Under the pieces are notes generated by a model, which was not told the origin of the DNA, did not search any database, and saw only the letters and a list, made by a program, of their open reading frames with translations. Positions 15,061 to 23,594 of a stretch of DNA of 42,625 nt are shown in pieces. Origin of the DNA: an uncultured Butyricicoccus sp. (lineage in GTDB: Bacteria; Bacillota; Clostridia; Oscillospirales; Butyricicoccaceae); contig CALWUF010000018.1 of NCBI GenBank assembly GCA_944384655.1, forward strand, positions 1-42,625. Reading direction: 5' to 3'. The first letter of the stretch is position 1. Every line of letters begins with the position of its first letter. Both the position numbers and the translations under genes were made by a program.

Positions 15061-17409
15061 ATGCATATGCCACTTTGTTCCCGCTGCCACAAAAATGTGG
15101 CAGTCGTGTTTATTTCTAAAATGGAAGATGGTTCCGCATCCAATGAAGGCTACTGCCTGAAATGTGCGCGTGAACTTGGTCTCAAACCGATTGATGGTCT
15201 GATGCGTCAGATGGGCATCACGGAGGATGACCTCGACCAGATCACCAATGAAATGACCAACATGCATGCACTCGCAACCACCGAATCCGACGACTATGAA
15301 AATGACGACGAGTTGGACGATGACAGTGCCCAGTCGGATGCCGATGACTCGTTTGACTTCGGACGCACCCACACGTTCCCGTTCCTGGAAAAGATGTTTT
15401 CACAAAACGGCGACCCGTCTACAGGGCATGACACCCAGAACGGCAGCGCAACGGAAACGGAAGAAGATCGCCGCCGCAAGAAAAAAGAGGCGAAAAAGCG
15501 CAAGAATTTGTCTGCGTATTGTACCGATCTGACCATGCGCGCACGTCGTGGTCAACTGGATGCAATCATTGGTCGTGAAAGTGAGACCGAGCGCGTCATC
15601 CAGATCCTCAATCGGCGGCAAAAAAACAATCCATGCCTGATTGGTGAACCGGGCGTGGGCAAGACGGCGGTTGCAGAGGGGCTTGCCATCCGCATTGCAA
15701 ATGGCGACGTCCCATATAAGTTGAAGAATAAAGAAGTTCACTTGCTCGATTTGACAGCGCTTGTCGCGGGTACGCAGTTCCGCGGGCAATTTGAAGGTCG
15801 TATGAAAGGGCTGATCAACGAGGTCAAGGCGCTCGGCAATATCATTCTTGTCATCGATGAGGTACACAATATTGTCGGCGCAGGTGATGCAGAAGGTTCC
15901 ATGAATGCCGCCAATATTCTCAAGCCGGCGCTTTCGCGCGGTGAAATCCAGGTCATCGGCGCGACGACCTTTGCGGAATATCGGAAGTATATTGAAAAAG
16001 ACGCCGCATTGGAACGCCGGTTCCAACCGGTTTCCATCCATGAGCCCTCTGTTGCAGATACTGCAAAAATTTTGATGGGTGTGCGCGGTTATTATGAAAC
16101 GTTCCATGGCGTACAAATTTCAGATGCGATTTGCCAGCAGGCGGCGGCGCTGTCTGAACGCTATATTACGGACCGCTATTTGCCGGACAAGGCGATTGAC
16201 CTCATCGACGAGGCGTGTTCCCGTCTGAATCTGGATAGCCCGGCGACTGCGGAAATCCCTGTGCTCACCGACAAATTGGAAGCCATTCACCGCGAACAGG
16301 AAGATCTGTTGCAGCAGGAACAGAACAATGATGTGTATGCACATATGGCGGAATTGAAAAGTCTGGAACTTCAGACGGAAAATAAACTGGTTGAACTTCG
16401 CCAAATTCCTGTGCCCGAATTGACAAGTGAACATTTGGCTTCCGTCATTGAGCTGTGGACGGGCGTACCGGCTTCTAAAGTTTGTGAGCAGGAATTTTCC
16501 CGGCTTGCCGGACTGGAAAAGCGGCTGCATACTCGTGTTGTCGGTCAGGAAAAAGCTGTCACCGCGGTAGCGCATGCCGTGCGCCGTTCGCGTGCCGGCA
16601 TCAGCCCCAAACACAAACCGGTTTCCTTCCTGTTTGTCGGTCCGACCGGCGTGGGCAAAACGGAGCTGGTCAAGGCATTGGCGGAAGATCTGTTTGACAC
16701 ACCGGAATCATTGATCCGTTTGGATATGTCGGAATATATGGAAAAACATACCGTATCCCGCCTGATCGGTTCCCCTCCGGGTTATGTCGGATTTGATGAG
16801 GCCGGTCAGTTGACAGAAAAAATTCGCCGCAGACCCTATTCGGTTGTCCTGTTCGATGAGATTGAAAAGGCGCATCCGGATGTGTTGAATATCCTGTTGC
16901 AGGTGCTGGACGACGGACGTATTACGGATGCGCAGGGGCGCACAGTATCTTTTGAAAATGCGATCATTGTGATGACGTCCAATGCAGGCTCTGACCGTTC
17001 CGGCGGTTCCATGGGCTTTGGCAAGACGCTTTCGGAACAGAATCAGGACCGTGCGCTCAAAGCATTGGAGGAAATCATGCGTCCGGAGTTCCTCAACCGC
17101 ATTGACGATATCATTTCGTTTGACCATCTGACAAAGGATGATTTCAGAGGCATTGCAGCGATTATGTTGGAGCAGCTCCGGGATTCTCTGGCAGAGAACA
17201 ACATCCGCCTGACATGGGATGATGCGCTTATAGATTATCTGGTTGACCAATCCTTTTCCGTCAAGTTTGGCGCGCGCAATCTGCGCCGCACGATTGAAAA
17301 ATATGTCGAGGATGAGTTGGCAAACCGCATTATTGCCGCGTGGGAGCACCCGCTGTCCGGTGCACATGTCACAGCGGATGAAACCGGTGTAAAAATTCAG
17401 ACCATTTGA
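15061..17409 (+). CDS. ClpC/ClpA-type AAA+ unfoldase with an N-terminal zinc-finger domain
   Basis: This 782-residue Hsp100 ATPase has two AAA+ modules: Walker A G-E-P-G-V-G-K-T near residue 195 and G-P-T-G-V-G-K-T near residue 527. A M-G-F tripeptide near residue 650 sits where the ClpP-binding loop of ClpC/ClpA lies. The usual Clp_N double repeat is replaced by a short zinc-ribbon with C6-x2-C9 and C32-x2-C35, then an acidic linker to about residue 130. The middle domain is short (about residues 400-440, Glu-rich), unlike ClpB. It therefore probably works with ClpP, with the ribbon recognising adaptors or substrates. The start at 15061 is preferred over 15067 by spacing from GGAAAGGA. Confidence 0.9.
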   Translation: MHMPLCSRCHKNVAVVFISKMEDGSASNEGYCLKCARELGLKPIDGLMRQMGITEDDLDQITNEMTNMHALATTESDDYENDDELDDDSAQSDADDSFDFGRTHTFPFLEKMFSQNGDPSTGHDTQNGSATETEEDRRRKKKEAKKRKNLSAYCTDLTMRARRGQLDAIIGRESETERVIQILNRRQKNNPCLIGEPGVGKTAVAEGLAIRIANGDVPYKLKNKEVHLLDLTALVAGTQFRGQFEGRMKGLINEVKALGNIILVIDEVHNIVGAGDAEGSMNAANILKPALSRGEIQVIGATTFAEYRKYIEKDAALERRFQPVSIHEPSVADTAKILMGVRGYYETFHGVQISDAICQQAAALSERYITDRYLPDKAIDLIDEACSRLNLDSPATAEIPVLTDKLEAIHREQEDLLQQEQNNDVYAHMAELKSLELQTENKLVELRQIPVPELTSEHLASVIELWTGVPASKVCEQEFSRLAGLEKRLHTRVVGQEKAVTAVAHAVRRSRAGISPKHKPVSFLFVGPTGVGKTELVKALAEDLFDTPESLIRLDMSEYMEKHTVSRLIGSPPGYVGFDEAGQLTEKIRRRPYSVVLFDEIEKAHPDVLNILLQVLDDGRITDAQGRTVSFENAIIVMTSNAGSDRSGGSMGFGKTLSEQNQDRALKALEEIMRPEFLNRIDDIISFDHLTKDDFRGIAAIMLEQLRDSLAENNIRLTWDDALIDYLVDQSFSVKFGARNLRRTIEKYVEDELANRIIAAWEHPLSGAHVTADETGVKIQTI

Positions 17410-17419
17410 TTGGCGACGC

Positions 17420-17460
17420 TGCAGAGAGGGCGGAACATGCCCTCTCTGCTTGCTGTCGCA
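17420..17460 (+). terminator. Hairpin after the clp gene, weak terminator
   Basis: GCAGAGAGGGC pairs with GCCCTCTCTGC around GGAACAT, and flanking GCGAC/GTCGC can extend the stem. A T-run (GTTTTT) follows about 12 bases later, so termination may be partial and the next gene may be read through. Confidence 0.5.
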
Positions 17461-17515
17461 GTGTTTTTCTGACGGCAGCCGTTTTTATTTCGACAGACAA
17501 GAGGTTTACCATATC

Positions 17516-17740
17516 ATGCAGCCCTGGAAAATGATTTTAATCATTGTGCTTGTGATCGCCCTCATTCCAACCGTTACCCTGATGAATCAGGTGGAAAAGG
17601 CGAAGGCAGCCGGTGATACCGCTCAACAGCGGAAAAAACAAAAAATACTTCAATGGTGCATTCGCCTGCTCATTGTGATTTTTCTCGTCGCGCTCGGTAT
17701 TACCATGTGCCAGCAATATGGGTTGATCGGGAACGCATAG
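17516..17740 (+). CDS. Small two-helix membrane protein, unknown
   Basis: I do not recognise this 74-residue protein. It has membrane helices at about residues 5-22 (M-I-L-I-I-V-L-V-I-A-L-I-P) and 48-66 (L-L-I-V-I-F-L-V-A-L-G-I-T), joined by a basic Gln/Lys-rich loop, so both ends probably lie on the same side of the membrane. AGAGG lies upstream of the ATG at 17516; the longer frame from 17450 covers the terminator hairpin and is rejected. Confidence 0.6.
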   Translation: MQPWKMILIIVLVIALIPTVTLMNQVEKAKAAGDTAQQRKKQKILQWCIRLLIVIFLVALGITMCQQYGLIGNA

Positions 17741-17793
17741 TGTCCCTTGTGGTACATGTGTAGAGGTTTTTGCAAAAAAATATGAAAAAAGTA

Positions 17794-17822
17794 TTGACAA
17801 TCATAAAAACGATTGATATACT
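17794..17822 (+). promoter_or_regulatory. Strong promoter of the five-tRNA cluster
   Basis: A perfect TTGACA at 17794-17799 and TATACT at 17817-17822 are separated by 17 bases. The first tRNA begins 22 bases further on. Confidence 0.85.
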
Positions 17823-17844
17823 ATACAAGCATTGTGAAAAACCT

Positions 17845-17918
17845 GCGGGTGTAGTTCAATGGTAGAATGTCAGCCTTCCAAGCTGAACACGTGGGTTCGA
17901 TTCCCATCACCCGCTCCA
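17845..17918 (+). tRNA. tRNA-Gly (anticodon TCC)
   Basis: The acceptor GCGGGTG pairs with CACCCGC. The anticodon loop CTTCCAA gives TCC, the T-loop GGTTCGATTCC is intact, and CCA is encoded. Confidence 0.96.
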
Positions 17919-17951
17919 CTCGATCAGTCACATGCAGGCTCAGGTTTCTAT

Positions 17952-18028
<77 letters not shown>

Positions 18029-18066
18029 TTCAAATGAGTTTTACTGTGCACAGCAAAGCTGAATAT

Positions 18067-18144
<78 letters not shown>

Positions 18145-18218
18145 TGTTTTTTCTTCACGGTGTACATGCGTTGTGGAGAACATTTTTATACAGGGGCTAT
18201 TTGTTTTTCCTGCGTTAT

Positions 18219-18293
18219 GGGGGCGTGGCCAAGTGGTTAAGGCACCAGACTTTGACTCTAGTACCGTAGGTTCGATTCCTGCCGCCCCTGCCA
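18219..18293 (+). tRNA. tRNA-Gln (anticodon TTG)
   Basis: The acceptor GGGGGCG pairs with CGCCCCT (one G-T pair). The anticodon loop CTTTGAC gives TTG; the discriminator is G and CCA is encoded. Confidence 0.95.
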
Positions 18294-18296
18294 TCC

Positions 18297-18372
18297 GGTT
18301 CATTAGCTCAGTAGGTAGAGCATCTGCCTTTTAAGCAGAGGGTCCGGGGTTCGAACCCCCGATGAGCCACCA
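18297..18372 (+). tRNA. tRNA-Lys (anticodon TTT)
   Basis: The acceptor GGTTCAT pairs with ATGAGCC. The anticodon loop CTTTTAA gives TTT; CCA is encoded. It starts three bases after tRNA-Gln ends. Confidence 0.96.
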
Positions 18373-18415
18373 ACAGCCGTATTTCCTTTGAAATACGGCT
18401 GTTTCTTTTTTTGTC
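18371..18415 (+). terminator. Terminator of the tRNA cluster
   Basis: AACAGCCGTATTTC pairs with GAAATACGGCTGTT around CTTT and is followed by TCTTTTTTTG. Confidence 0.88.
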
Positions 18416-18423
18416 AAAAATAA

Positions 18424-18468
18424 GATAGATGCATCCCCCTCCTTTTTTCGGGAAATGCATCTATTTTT
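18424..18468. terminator. Second hairpin, probably the terminator of the GtrII-like gene (minus strand)
   Basis: AGATGCAT and ATGCATCT form the base of a stem around a pyrimidine-rich loop, with T-rich sequence on both sides (TTTTTTT on plus, TTATTTTTG on minus). It abuts the stop of the minus-strand glycosyltransferase and may work in both directions. Confidence 0.6.
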
Positions 18469-20058
18469 TTATCGCCTCTGTTCGTAAGCGATTTCATACT
18501 CTTCTTTGGGCGTATACTGCTCGCGCAGCTTGACGACCACGCGCCCATCGATCACCTGTACACTGCCCTGCGCCGGATACAGCGGCATATCGGCAAATTC
18601 GTCCGATGTGGATACCGCAATCATCGTCTCCTCCTCCGGTTCTTCCACCGGGAAATTGAGCCAGTCATTGAGATAATAATAGATGTGTTTGTTGCGCAAC
18701 AGTACGGAATCAATGGGCACGCTGTAGTGCCGCACCTGTTCATAGCTTGGGATGTCCGCACACAACTGTTCTTCGGGAATCGTGCCGATGATCACAAGTT
18801 CCATACCGGTTTCATATCCGGAGCAGCTTTCAATGCGCGACAACAACCGTGTTGCATAGCTCTCTGTCGCGTGGTGCGCCTGTGCAGAGGCCGTATACAA
18901 CAGGTTATTTGTGTTGACGCAGAACAGCAACAGCAATGCGGATATACCCACTGTGAGCGCGCCGGCACGCCAACCCGCCTGCCTGTCGCACAGGTCGGCG
19001 GCAACCAGCATCAACAGATACACCGTGACAAATGCATATTTCATCAGTGGCGTCGGCGTGGAAAACGGGCTGAGAAGCTGCCCGAAATTGACGCCCAGCG
19101 GCACCAGGGCGAGCATCGCGGCGACAATGCCGATGCGCCAGCCGTCTTTGTACAGATTTTCGGCGATCATGTGCCGGATCAGGCAGTACATACCTGCCAG
19201 CAATGCGAGAATATCCACTGCGACCAGAAAACCGTTGGCAAAGGTATTGTCTGCGCCGGCATGGAAAAAGAACTGGAATACCTGTGCATAGGTTGCGAAC
19301 AAAAGCTGCGGGATCTGTCCGAACGGATAGCCGGCGCTTGCGGCGTCCATCCCCAGATAAGACAGCAGTTCCAGATTTTTTACTTTGAGGAATACCAACA
19401 GGATGAGATAATACAATGCCGCACCGGCAGCCAGATATGACGCCATGCGCACACCAAAAAGGATTGTTTTTTTACATGGAGCCTTTGCGCGCAATGCCTC
19501 ACGCAATACCAGCAGCAAGGACAGGGAAATGGCAACGGTGACATATGCCTGATAGATACCCATGGAACAGGCGAGGCACAGCACACCGAACAGCCAACCG
19601 ATTGTCTTTCTGCGTACAGCGAGCCAGACGGATAACACAGCGAGAAAAATGGAAATGCTGTATGCAGACGCGGTGAACAGGTATAGGAACATATACCCGG
19701 TGCATGGGAATGCTGCCATCAATGCGCCGGCAAGCCCTGCGAGTACATTGCTTTTGAACGATAGCAGGGAAGTCACGAGTACGGCTGCCAAACTCAGGAA
19801 CAGTAAGGACAGCAGCCCGATTGCCGCCGGCATCTGTGTATACTCGTTGAGTGCGGATGCAAAATGCAGAAACCATCTGCCGGAAATCGTCATCTGCTGG
19901 GTGTCGTAAACGCGGTCAAGTCCATCTGAATTCGGGATGGTATTGGTAAATACATAGAGATGCACGAGATAACCGGTGATAAAACAGCTAAAAAAAGCGA
20001 CTTTCTGCGGCGTTTTGATGCGTTGCCACAGCGTATGCGCCTGCTGATCCAAGCTCAT
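18469..20058 (-). CDS. GtrII-type membrane glucosyltransferase domain protein
   Basis: This 529-residue polytopic membrane protein has about 10-11 helices and a soluble C-terminal part from about residue 400. The first helix is followed by N-S-D-G-L-D-R-V-Y-D-T and S-G-R-W-F, the pattern of the Glucos_trans_II (GtrII) family, which moves glucosyl groups from a lipid carrier onto surface polysaccharide. The acidic pair in the first loop is the likely catalytic region. The ATG at 20058 follows CAGGAGGATC. No GtrA/GtrB flippase or synthase neighbours are present, so the acceptor polymer is unknown. Confidence 0.82.
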   Translation of the reverse strand: MSLDQQAHTLWQRIKTPQKVAFFSCFITGYLVHLYVFTNTIPNSDGLDRVYDTQQMTISGRWFLHFASALNEYTQMPAAIGLLSLLFLSLAAVLVTSLLSFKSNVLAGLAGALMAAFPCTGYMFLYLFTASAYSISIFLAVLSVWLAVRRKTIGWLFGVLCLACSMGIYQAYVTVAISLSLLLVLREALRAKAPCKKTILFGVRMASYLAAGAALYYLILLVFLKVKNLELLSYLGMDAASAGYPFGQIPQLLFATYAQVFQFFFHAGADNTFANGFLVAVDILALLAGMYCLIRHMIAENLYKDGWRIGIVAAMLALVPLGVNFGQLLSPFSTPTPLMKYAFVTVYLLMLVAADLCDRQAGWRAGALTVGISALLLLFCVNTNNLLYTASAQAHHATESYATRLLSRIESCSGYETGMELVIIGTIPEEQLCADIPSYEQVRHYSVPIDSVLLRNKHIYYYLNDWLNFPVEEPEEETMIAVSTSDEFADMPLYPAQGSVQVIDGRVVVKLREQYTPKEEYEIAYEQRR

Positions 20059-20151
20059 GATTGATCCTCCTGTCGAGTGCGATATGCTACCATTATAGTG
20101 CATTCGCACAGACATGACAAGCGCACACAGCCATGGACAAGCGGCAGGGGA

Positions 20152-21096
20152 TCAGTCTGTCAGGATTTGCGATTTGCGTTCCAACAGTTCGTTGTCGAGC
20201 AAATACGCCTGTGCGCAGTCAAAACCGATGCGGCTGATGGTATCAGAAAAACGTTCGCCCCGGATGCCCTGATCGCGGAACAGAAGGATTGCTTTTTCGA
20301 CGACATCGAGAACTTCTTCTTTCGACGTAAATGTTTTTTTCAATGGCAGACCCTGGGCAATTTTTTTGCCCCAACGTCCGCCGATATAGACGCGATAGCC
20401 ATAGGTGGCGTTATCACGCGCATGAAATGGACATTTGCCGACACAGCGACCGCAATGGGTACAGACTTCGGGATCGACAGACAGCTTACCGTCCACGACA
20501 TGTGCGGCATTGACCGGACAGACCGCTTCAATCCGGCATTTTCCGCAGCCGCGGCATTTGTCCGGATCAAAATCCGGTACGCGTTGCCCGACGATGCCGA
20601 CATCGTTTAAGTTCGGCTTGACGCAGTTGTTCGGGCAGCCACCGACAGCAATTTTGAATTTGTGTGGCAAGGTGACGCTGTGATAGCCTTTAAAAAAGCG
20701 TTCATGAATTTCGTTGGCGAGATCATAGGAATCCAACAGACCATATTGACAGGTTGTACCCTTGCAGCAGACAACAGGACGAATTTTTGCACCTGTGCCG
20801 CCGGTCTCCAAATCGCCTTCTGCCAGAAATGTACGGATGGCGTCGATGTTTTCATAGGGGATTCCCTGAATTTCCATTGTCAGGCGGGTGGTCATGGAAA
20901 CTTCCCCGTTCCCGAATTTGACGGCAGCTTCTGTGATACGTTTGAGTTGTTCTGCTGTCACTTTGCCGTTGCGGGTGATCACGCGGCAATTGAACCGGTC
21001 TGTCCCTTTGCGGTGCAGGAAACCGAGCGCCTTGACACGTTTGACTTCATCCGCCGGGATGGTTGCAGGACCCAGAGGGGTTGGTGTGATGTCCAT
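20152..21096 (-). CDS. Siroheme/4Fe-4S nitrite-sulfite reductase, AsrC-like
   Basis: This 314-residue protein has an N-terminal ferredoxin-like half domain (T-D-R-F-N-C-R-V ... M-T-T-R-L-T-M-E-I-Q-G), then the siroheme-cluster cysteines C-C-K-G-T-T-C (C-x5-C) and G-G-C-P-N-N-C (C-x3-C). Two 4Fe-4S ferredoxin motifs follow, C-R-G-C-G-K-C and C-T-H-C-G-R-C. The order matches anaerobic sulfite reductase subunit C and related clostridial proteins. AsrA and AsrB are not next to it, so its electron donor must be elsewhere or it may reduce another substrate. The start at 21096 sits just after GAAGGTTATC; the frame continues upstream without meaning. Confidence 0.85.
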   Translation of the reverse strand: MDITPTPLGPATIPADEVKRVKALGFLHRKGTDRFNCRVITRNGKVTAEQLKRITEAAVKFGNGEVSMTTRLTMEIQGIPYENIDAIRTFLAEGDLETGGTGAKIRPVVCCKGTTCQYGLLDSYDLANEIHERFFKGYHSVTLPHKFKIAVGGCPNNCVKPNLNDVGIVGQRVPDFDPDKCRGCGKCRIEAVCPVNAAHVVDGKLSVDPEVCTHCGRCVGKCPFHARDNATYGYRVYIGGRWGKKIAQGLPLKKTFTSKEEVLDVVEKAILLFRDQGIRGERFSDTISRIGFDCAQAYLLDNELLERKSQILTD

Positions 21097-21177
21097 TTTT
21101 TGATAACCTTCTTTCACAATTGTACATGAGATACAGGCGGCAATTGCCACTGTAAGTGAAGTTTTTTTCTTGCAGTC

Positions 21178-21206
21178 ATTGTAACACAGACACTTTTGAT
21201 TGGCAA
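21178..21206 (-). promoter_or_regulatory. Promoter of the AsrC-like gene
   Basis: Minus-strand TTGCCA (21201-21206), a 17-base spacer and TACAAT (21178-21183), with a TGT extended -10. It lies about 80 bases upstream of the start codon. Confidence 0.6.
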
Positions 21207-21434
21207 TTATAACTGAATCGGGCGAATTATTTTTGTGCATAAAATACAAAATAAATGCATGAATTTTTATAAATTCGCCGTAATACATTGATAAAAACAT
21301 ATAGTTCATGTGCGGATTTACATATAGGAAGGGCGTTAGGCGCACGCGCTGCCGGTACACGCGCAATCTGCATAAAAATGTGCGGAATGATTTGTATATA
21401 TTATCAGAAATATGCCGCTGTAGATGGGAATTTC

Positions 21435-21463
21435 TTGACAAGTCTGTAAAAAACGGATAAGAT
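21435..21463 (+). promoter_or_regulatory. Promoter of the ptsI leader
   Basis: A perfect TTGACA at 21435-21440, a 17-base spacer and TAAGAT at 21458-21463. Transcription would begin near 21470, about 30 bases before the RAT sequence and 295 bases before ptsI. Confidence 0.65.
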
Positions 21464-21498
21464 TTATATGGAATAGATAAAATACAAGAGAATAGAGT

Positions 21499-21528
21499 GG
21501 CTTGTTACTGTTTGATCAGGCAAAACCA
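21499..21528 (+). promoter_or_regulatory. Ribonucleic antiterminator (RAT) site for a LicT/BglG-family protein
   Basis: The 30-base segment reads GGCTTGTTACTG, a loop TTTGAT, then CAGGCAAAACCA. It keeps the hallmarks of LicT/SacY/SacT RATs: GG-N-TTGTTACTG on one side, CAGGCAAAACC on the other, with the CTG/CAG inner stem and GG/CC outer stem. Its last bases are shared with the 5' arm of the terminator at 21525-21586, so protein binding to the RAT would prevent the terminator from forming. In BglG-type systems the binding protein is controlled by PTS phosphorylation. No such regulator is encoded in the window. Confidence 0.85.
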
Positions 21529-21586
21529 AATAACACAGGGATTTTTTAGAATGATCCGGCTGTGCTTATTTGGTATTTTTATTTTT
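21525..21586 (+). terminator. Conditional terminator in the ptsI leader, overlapping the RAT
   Basis: ACCAAATAA-CACAG (21525-21538) pairs with CTGTG-C-TTATTTGGT (21560-21574), 14 pairs with one bulged base, and is followed by ATTTTTATTTTT. The upper loop can form a small GGAT/ATCC stem. It lies between the promoter and ptsI, so it can only work as an attenuator. Between here and the ptsI start (21587-21764) I see no further gene; a GTACTC/GAGTAC hairpin lies at about 21709-21731. Confidence 0.85.
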
Positions 21587-21764
21587 AAGGATGTATTTGC
21601 CGATCAGGTATATGCTTTCGTCTTCTTCGCAGAGCATATATAAGTAAGGATGAATATTGAAAAGCGTGCGGCGACCGGGCAGGAGGCGCTGCCGCTCAAA
21701 AATCCACATGTACTCGCACAGGTGCAGAGTACATCCGCAGGATGTGCAAGGGAGGAGAAACATT

Positions 21765-23432
21765 ATGTACACCATTCAAGGAAAAGGCGTGTCCAAAGGC
21801 GTTGCTGATGGTCCTATTTATTTCTATCGCCGCGGCGGCGGGGATGTGGTAAAAACATCTGTTTCCGATGTGGAACAGGAAAAGAAGCGCTTTGAAGATG
21901 CACGTCAAACCGCCATGCGTCAGCTTTCCAAACTGTATGACAAAGCCGTTGCGGAAGTCGGCGAGGAAGGCGCTGCGCTGTTTGAAGCGCATCAGATGAT
22001 GCTGGATGATTTGGACTACATCGACGGCGTCAATGATATCATTGAAGGCGAGACCATCAACGCAGAATATGCAGTTTCGCAAATTGCAGAGCAGTTTGCA
22101 GAGATGTTCGCATCGATGGATGACGCCTATATGCAGGCGCGTGCGGCGGATGTCAAAGATATTTCCACCCGCGTGATCGGCATCCTGAGCGGTGTTGTCG
22201 CAGGCGGCATTGATTCTGACGTGCCGGTGATTCTTGCGTCGGATGACCTCGCGCCGTCCGAGACTGTACAGTTGGACAAGTCTAAAATTTTGGGGTTTGT
22301 CACCTCCGGCGGTTCGGGCAACAGCCATACTGCCATTCTTGCGCGCACCATGGGCATCCCGGCGATCATCGGTGTCGGCGAAGCGCTGACCGAAGGTCTG
22401 GAAGGCAAAAGTACCATTATTGACGGTTCGACCGGTGAAGTTGTCATCGATCCGGATGAGATCACCAGCCAGCGCCTGCTCAAAAAACAGGCGGAAGAGC
22501 GCGCGCTCAAGACGTTGCTCAACGAGCTCAAGGGCAAAGAAAACATTACCCTCGATGGACGCAGGGTTATGGTATATTGCAACATCGGTTCTCCGGATGA
22601 CGTCGATCCGGTTCTCGCAAATGACGGCGGCGGCATCGGTCTGTTCCGTTCGGAATTCCTGTACCTGCGAAATGACGATTATCCGACCGAAGAACAGCAG
22701 TTCCAGGCATATAAAACGGTTGCGGAGCGCATGGGCGGCAAGCGCGTCATCATCCGCACACTCGACATCGGCGCGGATAAGCAGGCGGATTATTTCCAGT
22801 TGGATAAGGAAGAAAATCCGGCGATGGGTTTGCGTGCCATCCGTATTTGCCTGACACGTCCGGAGGTCTTTAAGACACAGCTCCGTGCGTTGTATCGTGC
22901 ATCTGCATATGGCAAAATTGCAATTATGTTCCCGATGATCACTTCCGTGTGGGAAGTTCAGGAAATCAAACGCATCTGTGCCGGCGTCAAGGCGGAACTT
23001 CGTGCAGAAGAGATTCCGTTTAATGAAAATGTTGAACTGGGTATTATGATCGAAACACCGTCCGCAGTGATCATGTCCGATCGCCTGGCCAAAGAGGTTG
23101 ATTTCTTCTCCGTCGGCACAAACGATCTGACCCAGTATACACTGGCGGTGGACCGTCAGGGCAACAATCTCGACAAGTTCTTCGATTCCCATCATCCCGC
23201 CGTGCTCCGCATGCTCAAAATGGTGGCGGACAATGCGCACAAGGCAGGTATCTGGGTCGGTATCTGCGGCGAACTCGGCGCGGACGTCAGCTTGACCGAG
23301 ACCTTCCTGGCCATCGGCATCGACGAGCTGAGCGTATCCCCGGCATCTGTCCTGCCGCTGCGTTCGGCAATCCGTTCGATTGACACGACCAAAAACAGCC
23401 AGAAGCTGCTCGACGAACTGCTGTCCGACTGA
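21765..23432 (+). CDS. ptsI: PTS system enzyme I (phosphoenolpyruvate--protein phosphotransferase)
   Basis: This 555-residue enzyme takes phosphate from PEP and passes it to HPr at the head of all PTS sugar uptake. The phospho-histidine is H188 in S-G-N-S-H-T-A-I-L-A-R. The C-terminal PEP-binding barrel shows G-L-F-R-S-E-F-L, R-T-L-D-I-G-A-D-K and the signature V-G-T-N-D-L-T-Q-Y. GGGAGGAG lies before the ATG at 21765; the reading frame is open upstream to 21657, which is leader. HPr is not adjacent. Control by antitermination is indicated by the RAT and terminator in the leader. Confidence 0.96.
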   Translation: MYTIQGKGVSKGVADGPIYFYRRGGGDVVKTSVSDVEQEKKRFEDARQTAMRQLSKLYDKAVAEVGEEGAALFEAHQMMLDDLDYIDGVNDIIEGETINAEYAVSQIAEQFAEMFASMDDAYMQARAADVKDISTRVIGILSGVVAGGIDSDVPVILASDDLAPSETVQLDKSKILGFVTSGGSGNSHTAILARTMGIPAIIGVGEALTEGLEGKSTIIDGSTGEVVIDPDEITSQRLLKKQAEERALKTLLNELKGKENITLDGRRVMVYCNIGSPDDVDPVLANDGGGIGLFRSEFLYLRNDDYPTEEQQFQAYKTVAERMGGKRVIIRTLDIGADKQADYFQLDKEENPAMGLRAIRICLTRPEVFKTQLRALYRASAYGKIAIMFPMITSVWEVQEIKRICAGVKAELRAEEIPFNENVELGIMIETPSAVIMSDRLAKEVDFFSVGTNDLTQYTLAVDRQGNNLDKFFDSHHPAVLRMLKMVADNAHKAGIWVGICGELGADVSLTETFLAIGIDELSVSPASVLPLRSAIRSIDTTKNSQKLLDELLSD

Positions 23433-23449
23433 ATCTGAACCCGATTTTA

Positions 23450-23484
23450 CAGGGGTTTCCGCTTGGCGGCGGAGACCTCTGTTT
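23450..23484 (+). terminator. Terminator of ptsI
   Basis: CAGGGGTTTCCGC and GGCGGAGACCTCTG form a long stem with a short loop and a wobble, followed by TTTGTCTTTCTGTCTTTT. Confidence 0.7.
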
Positions 23485-23513
23485 GTCTTTCTGTCTTTTC
23501 GCAAGATTATTGA

Positions 23514-23542
23514 TTGATTACATCTGTGAAATGCGGTATAAT
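23514..23542 (+). promoter_or_regulatory. Promoter of the NifX-like gene
   Basis: TTGATT (23514-23519), a 17-base spacer and TATAAT (23537-23542), about 50 bases before the start. Confidence 0.7.
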
Positions 23543-23594
23543 AATGACAAAAAATAAGCAAAATGTACCATACATTTTACGGGAGGATAGAGAT

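Noticed and set aside
15061..15130. CIRCE or CtsR operators near the clp gene
   Set aside because: Neither TTAGCACTC-N9-GAGTGCTAA nor GGTCAAA direct repeats are present. Only the unrelated hairpin at 14999-15041 is seen.
21696..23561. A 621-codon open frame antisense to ptsI
   Set aside because: It mirrors the ptsI gene almost exactly. The ptsI frame has family motifs and a ribosome binding site; the antisense frame is an effect of codon bias.
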